From: Skeletonema tropicum | Taxonomy: Eukaryota > Bacillariophyta > Thalassiosirophyceae > Thalassiosirales > Thalassiosiraceae | Direction of reading: 5' to 3' | NCBI GenBank assembly: GCA_037178625.1 | Contig: CM074132.1 | Location: 1,116,001 to 1,180,000, forward strand | DNA length: 64,000 bases | Part shown: positions 21,029-32,206 of the stretch, piece after piece | Layout of the letters: every line of letters starts with the position of its first letter | Numbering within the stretch: position 1 is the first letter of the stretch | Made by a program: the position numbers and the translations under genes | The notes under the pieces: generated by a model | What the model saw: only the letters and a program-made list of their open reading frames with translations | What the model was told of the DNA's origin: nothing | Database searches by the model: none

Positions 21029-24000
21029 CTAGCCACGAAGACGCTTCCGTTCTCTTGCCGCCTCCATTTTACCATCGCTACGGTGCTGCGCCCGTTTCCT
21101 TGCCTTTCTTGCAACCTCGAGCTTTTCATCAATCTTCGCCTGTTCTTTCGCCTTGGCAACACGCCGCTCAGCATTCTTCTCCCTACGTTTGGCCTTCTTC
21201 TCGTTACGGATGGTGTTAACGGCTTGGACGAAGGTGTACTTCTTCTTCTCATCTGCATCCATAACAACAGCACGTTTGGACGCATAGCTCTTCTTCTTTC
21301 GCTTGGTGTCATCCTTATGCTTGCTCTTAAACGGCAAAGAACTCTCGATAGCTTTGGGAACACGCAACTTGTTGAAGTTGCGTTCTTTGCGTTCGATCGG
21401 CTTGTAGATCGAGTCAGGGTTGACTTCAATGGGAGTCTCAGTCTCGACATGAAGCTGAGCTTTGGGCTTCATTGCTCTCCACCCTTCCGCACCAGATTTG
21501 CACAGCAATGAAGTGACTGGGTTGTAATATTGCTTGATCTCGACAGGAACCCAGGTCCTGCAAAACACAATATCGCTCAATAGAATCTTATCCTCAAACG
21601 TGGCACGGAAAGATCCGGGTTGGCCTTCTCGGATAGACTTCTTCACTTGACCTCTAATTCCACTCACTGTGCGAATGCTTGCTCCTTCAAACCGGCTGAC
21701 TTCAAGGTCGCTGTTGAACATTCCTGAGATAAAGGCTGTGGTCTTGTATATCTTTGTGGGAGTTCCAACAAGTTTTAGTTTCTTGACAACCTTTGAGGAT
21801 GCGTCGAGTTCCAAGACTACGCCAGTTGCGGAGATACGAAAGCCTGGAATGTTTCCAGTAAGCCGTTGAATGGCCAAAATCTGTAAATAGGGGAAATAGA
21901 AGTATAGGATGCATGAGTGTCCTGCAAGATGGAGGAGTAAGTTACAATGTAATGATGGATGAGAGGCACTTACACCAGTGTTAGGAGGCGCCTTGGGGAC
22001 CATAAAAGGTAGCCTGACAATGCATATGCTCCGGCGTGTACTTCAAATAACGGTAACGGCCGTTTTGATCCTCGGTAGAAAAGACTGGAATGCTCTGGAA
22101 GCGCCTCCAAGCCAATGCTGAATACGAGAGGATCAGTTACACTTGAGAATCTTCTTGTGCCACCGATGTTTCTTGAATCTGCATCGTATCAAGCCGCGCT
22201 CTGTTTCTTGAGGAGTCAACCCTCCTATGACAAGTGGCATAGTGGGGTCAAAGCTTTCAATGAATTCTGCTGGGAATGCCATCAATTCTCACACGACAGT
22301 AAATTCCTTGACGGAACCCCTCATATCGGAGGCGGCTGCTCTCTCCATCGATACCAAACTCCTCTTCATTACGTTTCAGCCTGGCCTCTTTCTCTCGCTT
22401 GAGTGCCTCGACATATTCATTTTCGGCTTGCTCGTCTCCTGGCTTCCCTAACGTTTCCCTTCTTACTTTCGTCGTAATCATCATCAAATCCTGATTTCTG
22501 GGCAGCCTTTTTCTTTGCATTGAATTCTCGAAGTTGAGCATCAGACATACCCGCTGTTGTTTCACCTTCATCATCACTGTCTTCAAGGACTTCTCCATTT
22601 GGTCCATATTTTTCACCGGCTTCAAGATCCTCAAAGTCGTCAAACTCCTCTGCTCCTCCCTCTTCATCGTCGCCGTTTCCACCCCAGTTACCAGTCACAA
22701 ATTTATCACGTATGGATTCAATCAGGCAGTTCTCTCCCTCTTCTAGCCACGCGTCGACCCCAAACGCAATGCCTGGCGCTCCACTGGGCATCTTTCTCGA
22801 TGAGTCCATCTCTCCCAGTTGTATATCATTCATCACAGATTGTCCTGCCTCACCTCTGGACGAGTCAGAAGAAGTCTGCTTACTTTTGTTGCGGAGAGTA
22901 AAGAACTCATCATCTGACCCCTCGTCATCATCACTACCATCTTTTCCAAGATCATTTTCTTCCTCATCGCTCACCAAGTTGGAGTTCGTTTTAGGTGACT
23001 CGCCATAGACAAGCTGTTGCAGGTTAGTGATAGATCTAGTACGACGAAGGTAATTCTTCGCAGCTTGTTGTGCAATGTTGGTTTTCCACGTCTCTTTCTC
23101 CTCCTCCTCTTCCTCCATTTCCTCGTCTTCACTATCAGAATCCGACTCATCATCGCTGTATCCTGCTTCACCTTCTCCATCTTCCTCTTCTGAGTCGCTG
23201 TTCTGAGAGTCGTCATCTGATGCTGAATCATCATCTCCTTCTGAATCTGATGAATCGTCATCAGAACTGTCGCTATCCCTGCCTGATTGTTCTTGCTCGA
23301 CATCTCCTTCATCGAAACGCCTCCGAAACGAGTTTGCAAGTTCAAAGGCGTCATCGACGGATCTCCTCTTCTGATCCTTTTCTATCGCTTGACCATCCTC
23401 ATCATCACCTTCGCTAGCTTTGACAGCCTTGCTTCCCTTGAACAATCTAAGCGATGAATACTTCATTTTTTGATCTACTCCTTCTTTCACATCCTGTAAG
23501 CTCTTCAATAGTCCAGAAGGAGCATCCATATCAATATCTTCCTCTTCAGATGATGACGACGACTCATCATCGTCACTGCCATTATCTCCATTCTCATCTG
23601 ACTTCTTTGGCAAATCTAGATTTTCTTTCTTTGTGTAGTTTGCTCGGCCAATATCAATGTAGACTGCGTCTTTGTCGAATTGCACAGCTCCCACGTTGGA
23701 CAGTGGTGCATAAAGCTTGGTGTCTTTATTAACTAATGTCTATATAGATTATGGGAAGAAGGTAAACGTGTGTATAAGAGTGTGCATGTGAGTGATGACA
23801 CAAATGCTCAGAATACGAAAGAGAGTTCCATCAACCAAGGGCGAGTTCAGAGGCAACTATGTACCTACCTTTTGTTCCTTGTCTTTATCAACCACTGGGC
23901 ATGGATCCGGCAGGGCACTAACTTCTGCCATACTGTAATCACCAACACCTATCAAATGCACCTTCATCCCTTCCTTCAAATTCGTCCCACGGACATACCC

Positions 24001-24858
24001 ATAAAACGCCACACTTCTCTCACACTTTTCATCTTCTTCAATCTTGGAAGGGTGCGTAATATCCTCATGACGATCTACCAGCACATACGGATGCGTATTC
24101 CTCCAAATCAAAGGGCGGTATTTGACACGTGATAGTAACAACGTCAACTGTTTCACCTCATGCTTCAAATATTTGCCATTCACACAACCACTAAAGTAAA
24201 ACATCTTGGCACCATCATAAATCTCCGTCCAAAATCGGTGTTTGAGTAACTTCTTTGTCTTGCGCAAGTTCTTCATGGTTTTGAACTGATCTAAATGGGT
24301 AAATACTCCCATGACTTTTGGGAAACCATGAGTTTGCATCATATTAAGGAACTCAAACGACTCCATTTCAAAGCCAAACTTTGCATCTACGCACAGAAGA
24401 ACGAGATCGGCTGTCTTGGCCACATCCAGCATGGCTGTTGGTGTATTAGGGCACTCCAGTAGAGTAATACGTTTCGATTTGGATGTACACACTGTGATAG
24501 GTCCAGTGGGGTTCGTCAAATTGTGATTGGTATAAATCTTCACAAGAGACCGAATGAGAGTACTCTTGCCCACGCCAGGAGGTCCAACCACAGCCACGAG
24601 ACTTGGTGGACTTTCGGCGGCACTCGACGCTCTGCGATCTTTCAGTGGGACATACTCCTTCTTTTGTGCTCGGTCGGAATTACGCTGAAGATTGCGCTGT
24701 GTTCGTACAATGTTGGCAACAGAGAATGCACGTGGATTGTGTCGATCTTTGAGGTTGCCATCCTTTTTATCTTTCTTTGCCTTCTTCTTTTCTCTGGAAC
24801 CACGGCCTGCCTTGGTGGTTTTGTGGCCGCGGTTCACTTGTTGGTCGACGTCGGCCAT
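21029..24858 (-). CDS. BMS1: Ribosome biogenesis GTPase BMS1, two introns and five +1 frame changes
   Basis: Exon 1 (24858-23869) has a basic start, [19 protein letters not shown], and the P-loop [10 protein letters not shown] (residues 91-100). It ends in [19 protein letters not shown] 129-bp intron (23740-23868) joins to [20 protein letters not shown], then a long acidic linker. The C-terminal region follows: [48 protein letters not shown] and [12 protein letters not shown] 93-bp intron (21881-21973) then leads to [38 protein letters not shown] and [12 protein letters not shown]1 binds Rcl1 and drives 18S rRNA processing in the 90S pre-ribosome. Five single-base skips are needed between about 22460 and 21993: near 22417-22460, 22268-22275, 22135, 22110 and 21993-21996. 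Every join restores conserved BMS1 sequence. The 5' and 3' parts are intact. Confidence 0.92.
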
Positions 24859-25033
24859 AGTTGGGTATTGCAGGCGCTGCTCGGCGGTGCTGATAGTGTG
24901 ATGTTGGTAGAGGTATGTTGATTAGCGGCTCTGTTCTTTGAAAATCAGTGGTGTGCTTTGAGTGAGTTTTGGCGCGAACGGAGAGTGATGGTGCCCGCTA
25001 AAACAGGTTATTTCCAAGAAAATTTTTTCAATC

Positions 25034-25051
25034 GGAACGCGAACGCGTTCC
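25034..25051. repeat. Short palindrome GGAACGCG-AA-CGCGTTCC
   Basis: Perfect 8-bp arms with a 2-base centre, in a G+C-rich cluster of GGAACG(C) words about 180 bp upstream of BMS1. Significance unknown; it may be part of the promoter or a mobile-element edge. Confidence 0.5.
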
Positions 25052-25188
25052 GTCGGAACGCGCACGGAACGGCGAAGCCGTTCTCACTGTGTTTTGAACA
25101 AACTTTTTGCGTCCGTCCTTCTCCTCCATCCCTCCTTTTCCTCCTTCCCTCTTCCCTCCCTTCATCACATCAAAAAATAATATCGACC

Positions 25189-26625
25189 ATGTCGAAGAAG
25201 CCGGCACTATCATCATTTCTGAGACATATAAATGATGATAGATCAACACATTATTCTTCAATTATTCTTCGACAAAATGGGCAACTTACAATCTAACCTC
25301 CGGCCCCAACGCCACCCCTTAGTATATACTCCGCCCTCTCGGCGCAGTACTTAGACAGTGACGCCGGCGGAGCGAACTTGAACACAAACACTGAGACAGA
25401 GCCTCAACAGCCTCAAACACTGCGTAAAGTTGATAATCCCTACAATAAGAAGCCGGCGCCTCAGCTAATCCTGATCCGGCGCCTGCGAAATCATTCGATG
25501 GCCGCGCAAGTAGCACCAAAAAAGGCCATGATGGAGCAATTAAGAATTGGGATGCGTTTGCTTCACAAAATAATTATCCATCATTTAATGCGCTCACTCA
25601 AAAAGACGTTTGCGGCAATGTTTATGTGAATGGTTCGATGGTAAATACTCAAAATCCTCATATTCGCATATTGATGGAAGAATTTGCTAAGTTCCTTGTT
25701 GATTACAAAAAAGCCGCAGGCGATAATGAGGAAGATGATGATGTAGATGCAAATGAATTAGATATCTTATTCAACAGCACCGGACGCGAGGAATGCAATG
25801 GCCTCGCACCAGGAACTATCATGGGGAATTTAAGACAGGCGCAAATAAAATGAGCTAGGGTAATTTAAAATTATCTAGCGCCAAGCGTGCTGAAAAAATT
25901 TACCCTAGCACATTTTATTCGCGCCGGTCTTATTTTACTCGCCTTAAAAGCTGCTTATTCTCTAAGTTTAAGCCGTTGGGATTTCAGAATGACATTCAGA
26001 TTGGTACTCCCGTGTCGTCAGAGAGTGTCTCGCTCGCGGTGGTACCATTTCTAAGACGACTGTCGGGGTAGGCAGGAAGGCCTTGTCAAATGTGTGTGAC
26101 TTCTTTTTTAATCAGAATGATGCCTCCGGCCGGTTATGAGAAGAGGTGTGTACTTGCTGTGGTATTTGCAGCTGTCGGTCGAGGAGGTGAGATTGCTTTC
26201 ACCTAGTGGGAAGGGGTGCAGTGGAATGTGGATCAGGAGCATTTGATGATGGATTGGGGGAAGCGAAGAAAGGTGTCCAATACTTAATGACATTTCATCT
26301 AGATGCTACGAATTGGCGCATTGATGTTCTTCATGCTATTGCCTGCTACGTACTTTGTGGTCAAATCGGGGGAAAAGTGCGAGCTACACCTCAAGAGTCG
26401 GGGGTGAACTGGATGTTTCCTAGCTATGTCGACTTGGCTGATGGAGGAGCAGCTAGCAAGATTTCACGTGTTGTGGACAACAGACGAAGCGAAGGAGCAA
26501 AAGTGGAACTCTGGCCATGGTTTGCGTGTCGGAGCGTCTGATGAAATGGTATACAATCACATGCTGAGTGTGTTTGCAGCGATTGCAAGAGGGGGGTGGG
26601 ATTGCAAAGTAGACAGCTTATAATT
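25189..26625 (+). mobile_element. Decayed tyrosine-recombinase (Crypton-like) element
   Basis: Two broken halves of a tyrosine recombinase. The first (about 25480-25853) reads STKKGHDGAIKNWDAFASQN, then NYPSFNALTQKDVCG, HIRILMEEFAKFLVDYKK and a tail, the layout of a core-binding domain. The second (about 26140-26625), in one frame with several stops, reads VFAAVGRGGEIAFT-stop-WEGVQWN, a box I Arg motif. It then continues to GHGLRVGASDEMVYNHMLSV, a box II HxLR motif, and ARGGWD. A leading frame from ATG 25189 (MSKKPALSSFL) may be the original start. The stops and frame changes show it is dead. The Crypton assignment is inferred from the catalytic motifs; no terminal repeats are expected for that group. 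No clear final Tyr is identified. Confidence 0.55.
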
Positions 26626-27320
26626 TAAGTACTTGACGGCTAGTCTTATGGTTGATCAAGCTGGAAAGGCTCGCTCTGGCAAACTGGCACCATCCAAAGA
26701 TGCTTATCAGACTGCAGAGAATGAAGCGTAAGAAATAATATCAGCAGCTAACTTTATTGTATGGTTCTTTACGTTTTGTTTATCATAATACACTTCCTGA
26801 CTCACGCCCGGGAGGTTTGGCGCTTCATGTATGTATCTCTTGGTGCTCCAAGCTACAGGATGCCTCGGCCTGCATGCACACATAATAATATGTCACAATC
26901 CATGATGTGCCACGGCTTGCATCGTCATTATATCTGTCATTTCAATGTCACAAAAAGTGCCGTTCCGATGGGGAGTCCCTATTACACTGAGCGTTCCGAT
27001 GGTTCCGGAGTCGCGGTCCTCTGAAAAAATCTTTATTTTCAGCACATCACACACTCCACAGCGGTTCACGCACACTGTGTTAATTTGACGGTTAACGTCT
27101 CTCATCATTTTAACTTTTTCCTTGCTATAACAGATATTAATAGACGTAATAATCTCAAGACTCTAACCGTCGCAGTGAACCACTGTGACAAGGCGTGAAT
27201 GTTTTTAAGATGAAATGGTGATCGATAGATACTTACACTCAAAACCCGTTCACTAAGTAAGTATTGGCACTTGATATTTTTTGTAGTCAAACAGCAAACA
27301 GCCAAGCACCAACACCGACC
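26626..27320. other. Intergenic region upstream of the fusion gene
   Basis: 695 bp. GTTCCGATGG occurs twice near 26960-27005 and resembles the GGAACG words at 25.0 kb on the other side of the recombinase remnant. No gene is seen. The promoter of the fusion gene presumably lies in the last 200 bp. Confidence 0.4.
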
Positions 27321-29957
27321 ATGCTCCGCGTCGGTAGTAGCCTAGCATCACGTGCCAGTCGCCGTCAAGATGCGATCATCAATCACCGCATCTCAGCCGC
27401 TGCTCGCTCTCTTTCTGCAGCAGCTCCAGATGGCGACGTCACGTCTAACTCAGGCAGTCGATGGCAGTTCCTTGTCCCACCCTCCCCAAAGCAACGCCTA
27501 CTAATGGGATGCGTAGCTTATGATCCAGCCGTAGGACAAATTTGGGACGGTATCAAAGACTATCTGACCTCTTCTTCTGGCGGTAATCTGCCACACTTTG
27601 ACTACGTTTTATTTACAAATTATGAACAACAAGTTGCCGCTCTTGTAGATGGTCAAATTGACGTTGCCTGGAATGGACCAGTGGCCCATGTGATGGCGGA
27701 AGATCTGGCAGCGGATCGACCAGATGGTGCTCTTGTCGAAAGTTGTGGTATGAGAGATGTGGATAGAGACTTTCGATCTGTAGCTTTGATGAAACGTGAT
27801 CGCCTGGAAGGAGGTGAAGCAACAGTATCTGCCATGAAGGGGCAAACGATTGCTACTGGGTCTACAGATTCGCCTCAGGGACACCTTGTGCCTGTGGACT
27901 GGCTAGTTCATACTGTTGGAATTGACGATGCAAATATTATTCCGCATGAATTTGACTTGGGCAAGCATGGAGATACTGCTGTAGGTGAAATTGAGGCGAT
28001 GAAGGCAATGTTGGCTGGGAGTGAAGGAACATCTGCTGCGTTGGTGTCTGAAATGATGTACCAACGCGGGTTAGACGGAGCGTTAGATGGAATTGATGCG
28101 GAGGAATTGCGTGAATCAGTTGCACAACTTCGTGAGTCTCCTCCAGTCTTTGATCACTGCTCATTTGATGTATTAGTGGGTGATCAAACCTCTGATGGAG
28201 GAAAATCAACAGATATTGACTCTCATCGTGCCAAAGTTGGAGCTTTCTCGCATGCTGTTCTATCGATGGATATGAATGATCCATGTCAAGCACCAATTAT
28301 GAAGTTGGAAGGTATTAACAAGCAATGGATGGGGCCAAGAGTTGATCCTGGAGGAGCAGTTCGAACTGCATTGAATAGGAAAGGGCTCGCTGGCGCTGGT
28401 CGGTCTAGCAGTTTTGGAACTCAGATACGAGCATTTTCTTCCTCGACGGCTTCCTTTGGTGGTGGTGAAAGAGTAGCGGTGCTGGGCGCCGGTGTTTCAG
28501 GCTTACAGACTGTGCGTGCAATGCGTGCGAAAGGGTTCGATGTGACAGCATATGACCCTAATCCAAGCGTTGGAGGTCTGTGGAGACAGAATTATTTATC
28601 ATATGGGTTGCAAGTTCCCCGGCAGTTGTTTGAATTTCCAGACCTTGAATTTTCAGAAGTAGAAGTTGGTGCCTATCCAACAGGAGCTGAAGTACAAAAG
28701 TACATTGAACGCTACGTTGATCATTTCAATCTTGGCGACAGCATTGCTCTAAACACAAGCGTGACGAAGGTGACGCAAAATGAAGATGGTTCTTGGAGTG
28801 TAAAGATCAAGACAAATGATGGGAAGGAAGAAGATAATCATTTCGACAAAATTGTGGTGGCCACGGGGCTCTACTCAAACAAAAATCCTTCGCTACCAGC
28901 CTGGGCGACTGGAGAGACAGCGTCTGAGTTCAATGGCGAGATCTTGCACAGTTCCCAAGTGACGAAGGCAGAACAAATAGCTGGAAAGAAGGTAGTTGTC
29001 GTTGGAAATGGGAAATCGGCAGTTGACCTTGCAGTCGCTTCAAGTAATGCAGGGGCGGACAGTGTTACACTGCTCTCTCGTAACGCCCACTGGCCAACGC
29101 CCAGAAAAATCGCGGACCTTATTCCCTTTCAATATGTATTCCTTTCAAGATTAGGTCAAAATCTAGTTCTCGGGCTCACTGGTCCGCTTCCTGGATGCTC
29201 GCCGCCTCACTCTAGTGCATGGCATTCTATTGGTCAATATATCATGCCCCCTATATTCAAGGTCGTTGAACTTCTTTTTGCAGCCCAGTTCAGGAATGTG
29301 ACCGGCCCTACATCTCCCTTCAATAAGGTCGGTGTGGTAGAGGATTTCTATGGGTACGCTCAGGTGCTTGATTATAGTTTAAGGGACAAAGTAAAGAGTG
29401 GTGAAGTTGACTGGAAGGTTGGAGCGATTGAATCGTTCGAATCTGACGCTGTCGTGTTGGCAGACGGTGACAAAGTTTCTGCTGATTTAGTCATTTGTGG
29501 AACTGGCTTCCAAAAGGAATACTCTATCTTTGATAGTGCAACCAGGGAAAAGCTGAATATTGAATCTGATGGCCTCTGGTTGTTTAATCACACCATTCCG
29601 ACAGAGGTTGACAACCTTGCATTCGTTGGTTCTGAACTGGCAGTTATCTCCAATATTACTGGCTACGGTCTTCAAGCTGCATGGCTATCGAAGTTATGGG
29701 CAGGCGAAATCAATGCAAACAAGCAAGATATGGAAAGTGAAGTCAATGAGATGAAGGAGTGGAAGAGAAAGTGGATGCCAAACACTCCTTCTCGTAGTTC
29801 GCTTGTTCTTTTGCACCAGATCCATTGGTATGACCGAATCATGAGAGATATTGGCTTGAAAGCAAGCCGCAAGAGCAACCTGCTGTCGAATTGGTTTATG
29901 CCTTGTGAGTCTAGAGATTATAACGGAGTACTCACTACCTTAGAGGAGAAGAAATAG
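27321..29957 (+). CDS. Fusion of a phosphonate-type periplasmic-binding domain and a flavin-containing monooxygenase
   Basis: 878 residues from ATG 27321, one exon. Residues 1-40 (MLRVGSSLASRASRRQ..., SAAARSLSAAA) look like a mitochondrial presequence; the 19 codons upstream lack that character. Residues about 60-340 match the PhnD-like substrate-binding fold: MGCVAYDPAVGQIWDGIKDY, YVLFTNYEQQVAALVDGQID, VAWNGPVAHV and the SPQGH loop. Residues about 380-878 are an FMO: VLGAGVSGLQTVRAM binds FAD, FNGEILHSSQV is the FMO FxGxxxH signature, VVGNGKSAVDLA binds NADP, and DLVICGTGF is the ATG-type motif. The FMO part would oxygenate a soft heteroatom; the binding domain may present a small oxyanion or amine. 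That pairing is inference. A broken copy of its 5' end lies at 32.9 kb. Confidence 0.9.
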   Translation: MLRVGSSLASRASRRQDAIINHRISAAARSLSAAAPDGDVTSNSGSRWQFLVPPSPKQRLLMGCVAYDPAVGQIWDGIKDYLTSSSGGNLPHFDYVLFTNYEQQVAALVDGQIDVAWNGPVAHVMAEDLAADRPDGALVESCGMRDVDRDFRSVALMKRDRLEGGEATVSAMKGQTIATGSTDSPQGHLVPVDWLVHTVGIDDANIIPHEFDLGKHGDTAVGEIEAMKAMLAGSEGTSAALVSEMMYQRGLDGALDGIDAEELRESVAQLRESPPVFDHCSFDVLVGDQTSDGGKSTDIDSHRAKVGAFSHAVLSMDMNDPCQAPIMKLEGINKQWMGPRVDPGGAVRTALNRKGLAGAGRSSSFGTQIRAFSSSTASFGGGERVAVLGAGVSGLQTVRAMRAKGFDVTAYDPNPSVGGLWRQNYLSYGLQVPRQLFEFPDLEFSEVEVGAYPTGAEVQKYIERYVDHFNLGDSIALNTSVTKVTQNEDGSWSVKIKTNDGKEEDNHFDKIVVATGLYSNKNPSLPAWATGETASEFNGEILHSSQVTKAEQIAGKKVVVVGNGKSAVDLAVASSNAGADSVTLLSRNAHWPTPRKIADLIPFQYVFLSRLGQNLVLGLTGPLPGCSPPHSSAWHSIGQYIMPPIFKVVELLFAAQFRNVTGPTSPFNKVGVVEDFYGYAQVLDYSLRDKVKSGEVDWKVGAIESFESDAVVLADGDKVSADLVICGTGFQKEYSIFDSATREKLNIESDGLWLFNHTIPTEVDNLAFVGSELAVISNITGYGLQAAWLSKLWAGEINANKQDMESEVNEMKEWKRKWMPNTPSRSSLVLLHQIHWYDRIMRDIGLKASRKSNLLSNWFMPCESRDYNGVLTTLEEKK

Positions 29958-30463
29958 GTGGCGATTTGTTGCCTCAATAATGAGTAGAATAGAATATGCA
30001 AAAAGTAATACCCAGAAAAGCCGACTTTGTACGCCGAAATACGTCGAAGAACAACCAAAAGGTCGCCAGAGTGGCGATCTTTTTCCTAATCCCAAAAAGT
30101 CCGCATCGGATTGCCTAACAAAATAAGTAGGTACCTGTCACGGGATCTGGAATGAGGACAAAGGTCGCCAGCCTCATCCAGGATTTCCGAGAAGTGCGTA
30201 CTTTTTCCTTTTGCTAGAAGGAGTACTAACTGTTAGAGAGAGAGCTCAACCGGCACCCAGCCCATCGATTTGAAATAATTTGAACTTCAAGAAGACCATC
30301 ACCATGAGAATCGATGACAAGAAGTACTTATGTCGCCGCTGTTCAAGGTAATAGTCTCTCTATTATTATGAAGAGTAGGACAATTATTGTCTTCATCATC
30401 ATCAACTCCCTCCTCCTCCTCCCCTAATAAATTGTACGGGTGTTCAACCTTCCAACACACAAC
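29958..30463. other. Intergenic region with a short hairpin
   Basis: About 500 bp. It contains AAAGTAATACCC and TACGCCGAAATACG (repeat-like words seen elsewhere) and a short inverted repeat, GTCGCCA-GAG-TGGCGAT, near 30062-30080. No gene is recognised. Confidence 0.45.
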
Positions 30464-31030
30464 ATGTCTCGTCCACCATTGTACCGGAATCCCCAGCGAG
30501 GTGGTGGGGCAGGTGCTACGTCGACGCTACCCGAGTCCGTCCAGGGGGGAATTTCATTTACATTAACTGACGAACATGCCGCGGCAATGAAGGAAACAGA
30601 TTCTTACGTTATCAAGGCTTTCCCTGACTATCGCCGTCGAAAAATGAGATTCATCAAATTTATTAAAGATAACTACAGTAGTGGCGAGAACAACTTGTAT
30701 GATCAGCTTGTGTTCGAGCTCACCCCCGACGATTTAAAGGACGAGACGCGTCATTATCACAACGCCACCCATGATCTTCGGTACAACCTCATCCCTTCTG
30801 AAGTTATGCATGCGTTTTTGAGCGGAGAATTACGGTACAAAAATAAAGAAACGAAGACGGAGTACTCCTACGACCACAAACGGAAGATGCATGACGCAAT
30901 CCTCTACTGTTCTCAATATGCAAAGGACGGCAACGGTCCAGTAACATTCTGTACTACATGCAGCAAGGCAGTAAAAGTGAGCAATAGCAAGAAGCGCAAG
31001 GCAGATGCCATTGCGAACTCCATCGTTTAA
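30464..31030 (+). CDS. Mobile-element-type protein, possible recombinase core-binding fragment
   Basis: 188 residues from MSRPPLYRN; 8 residues further upstream are also open. A helical region reads FPDYRRRKMRFIKFIKDNY. It is followed by ELTPDDLKDETRHYHNATHD and EYSYDHKRKMHDAILYCSQY, the kind of helix-rich sequence found before the catalytic domain of diatom tyrosine recombinases. It then ends early at CTTCSKAVKVSNSKKRKAD with a basic, nuclear-type tail. No catalytic R..HxxR..Y residues follow. I treat it as a truncated element gene or a co-opted DNA-binding remnant; the family call is a weak inference. Confidence 0.4.
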   Translation: MSRPPLYRNPQRGGGAGATSTLPESVQGGISFTLTDEHAAAMKETDSYVIKAFPDYRRRKMRFIKFIKDNYSSGENNLYDQLVFELTPDDLKDETRHYHNATHDLRYNLIPSEVMHAFLSGELRYKNKETKTEYSYDHKRKMHDAILYCSQYAKDGNGPVTFCTTCSKAVKVSNSKKRKADAIANSIV

Positions 31031-31710
31031 TTGCAGAGTAATATGTACTTAATTGTCAAACGTTAGTATTATTTGCTTATTATTATATTCTGTCCATGAT
31101 TTATTCAGCAGCAACAAAAGAAAGTTGATAGACGACGAAATAAGTAGCTTGATCGAAAAACCCTTCTCGCTCTCTCGAGAGTGGGCTTTGTTGTTGGATC
31201 ACGGGTTGGATCCTTGGTGGGAAGGTGCAAGGGAGAGATGCGTGTGGAAGGGTGCCGTTTATGTGTTAGTGTACACACTAATTGGGACTGGAGTACTTTG
31301 GCGTACTATTTCCCTCAGCAGAAAAGTCTCTCGGACAAAGTAGACTGGTGTTTATCGAAAATCATATAAATATACGATATGTATATAAAGCATGATAAAG
31401 CAATGTATGTGTTGAGTGAGAAACTTTGACGCCCAGTAAGTCGAGCGTCACTGGATATAGAGGAAAGGAGGAATGTATCACAGAAAAAATACGAGAGAGG
31501 TCATTGACATCAATCGTGGAAGTCGTAAGAAACCGACCAGACATTGGAACAATTCCGTTGTTTGAGTGAGTAACTCAGCTAGAGAGAGAGGCTGAAGTCC
31601 AACCAGTTACTTCGGCTACAAGCCAGTCGCAATAAACCGGATTTGTTCCAGTCGGAAAGATTCTTTCTGAAGAAGATGCGCATCATTCATCCGTATCTTC
31701 ACTTCACACT
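31031..31710. other. Intergenic region left of the fold-back element
   Basis: 680 bp with only short frames of no recognised family. AT-rich around 31360-31400. Confidence 0.45.
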
Positions 31711-32206
31711 TGGGGAGCGCGGGAAAGCGGGCTGCATCCCGATTTTTATGCCGATAAATGCCCCCTTTTCTGATAATACCTAATGTACCTAATGTAAAGT
31801 AATCCCATAAAGATTCAACGCATATCATTGATCGCCAAAAATTGATTTGCCGCTCGCCATTACGGTTACGCCGATTAACGCCGAATAACCCCGAGTAACG
31901 CCGCTCGGCATTACGGTTACGCAGAGTAATGCCGAGTAATACCGATTAATGCCGAGCGGCTCATGATGTGCGCATATCATAATGCCGAGTAACGCCGAGT
32001 AATGCCGAGTAACGCCGCTCGGCATAGTAGTTATGCCGAGTAACGCCGAGTAAAGCAGGCGGCGTAACCGTTATGCCGAGCGGCACAATATTTGGCGATA
32101 TGCGTTGAATTTCTTAAAAATTGGGAAACTTGACATTTGACACTTTCGCTTTTAATGCCGGATGATTCCGAGTAAAAGTACGCAAGCCCCCTTTCCCGCG
32201 CTCCCT
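31711..32206. mobile_element. Fold-back (MITE-like) element with AGTAAYGCCG core repeats
   Basis: The outer inverted repeats share a perfect 15-bp core, GGGAGCGCGGGAAAG (left 31713-31727, complement right 32191-32205), and stay similar for about 25 bp. An inner perfect inverted repeat, TTCAACGCATATC (31814-31826 and complement 32097-32109), frames a core of about 270 bp. That core consists almost wholly of repeats of the form GCCGAGTAAYGCCGAGTAA with inverted CTCGGCATTACGG words. It has no coding capacity. Nested inverted repeats are typical of fold-back or MITE elements. I find no clear target-site duplication, so the exact ends are uncertain. Confidence 0.65.
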
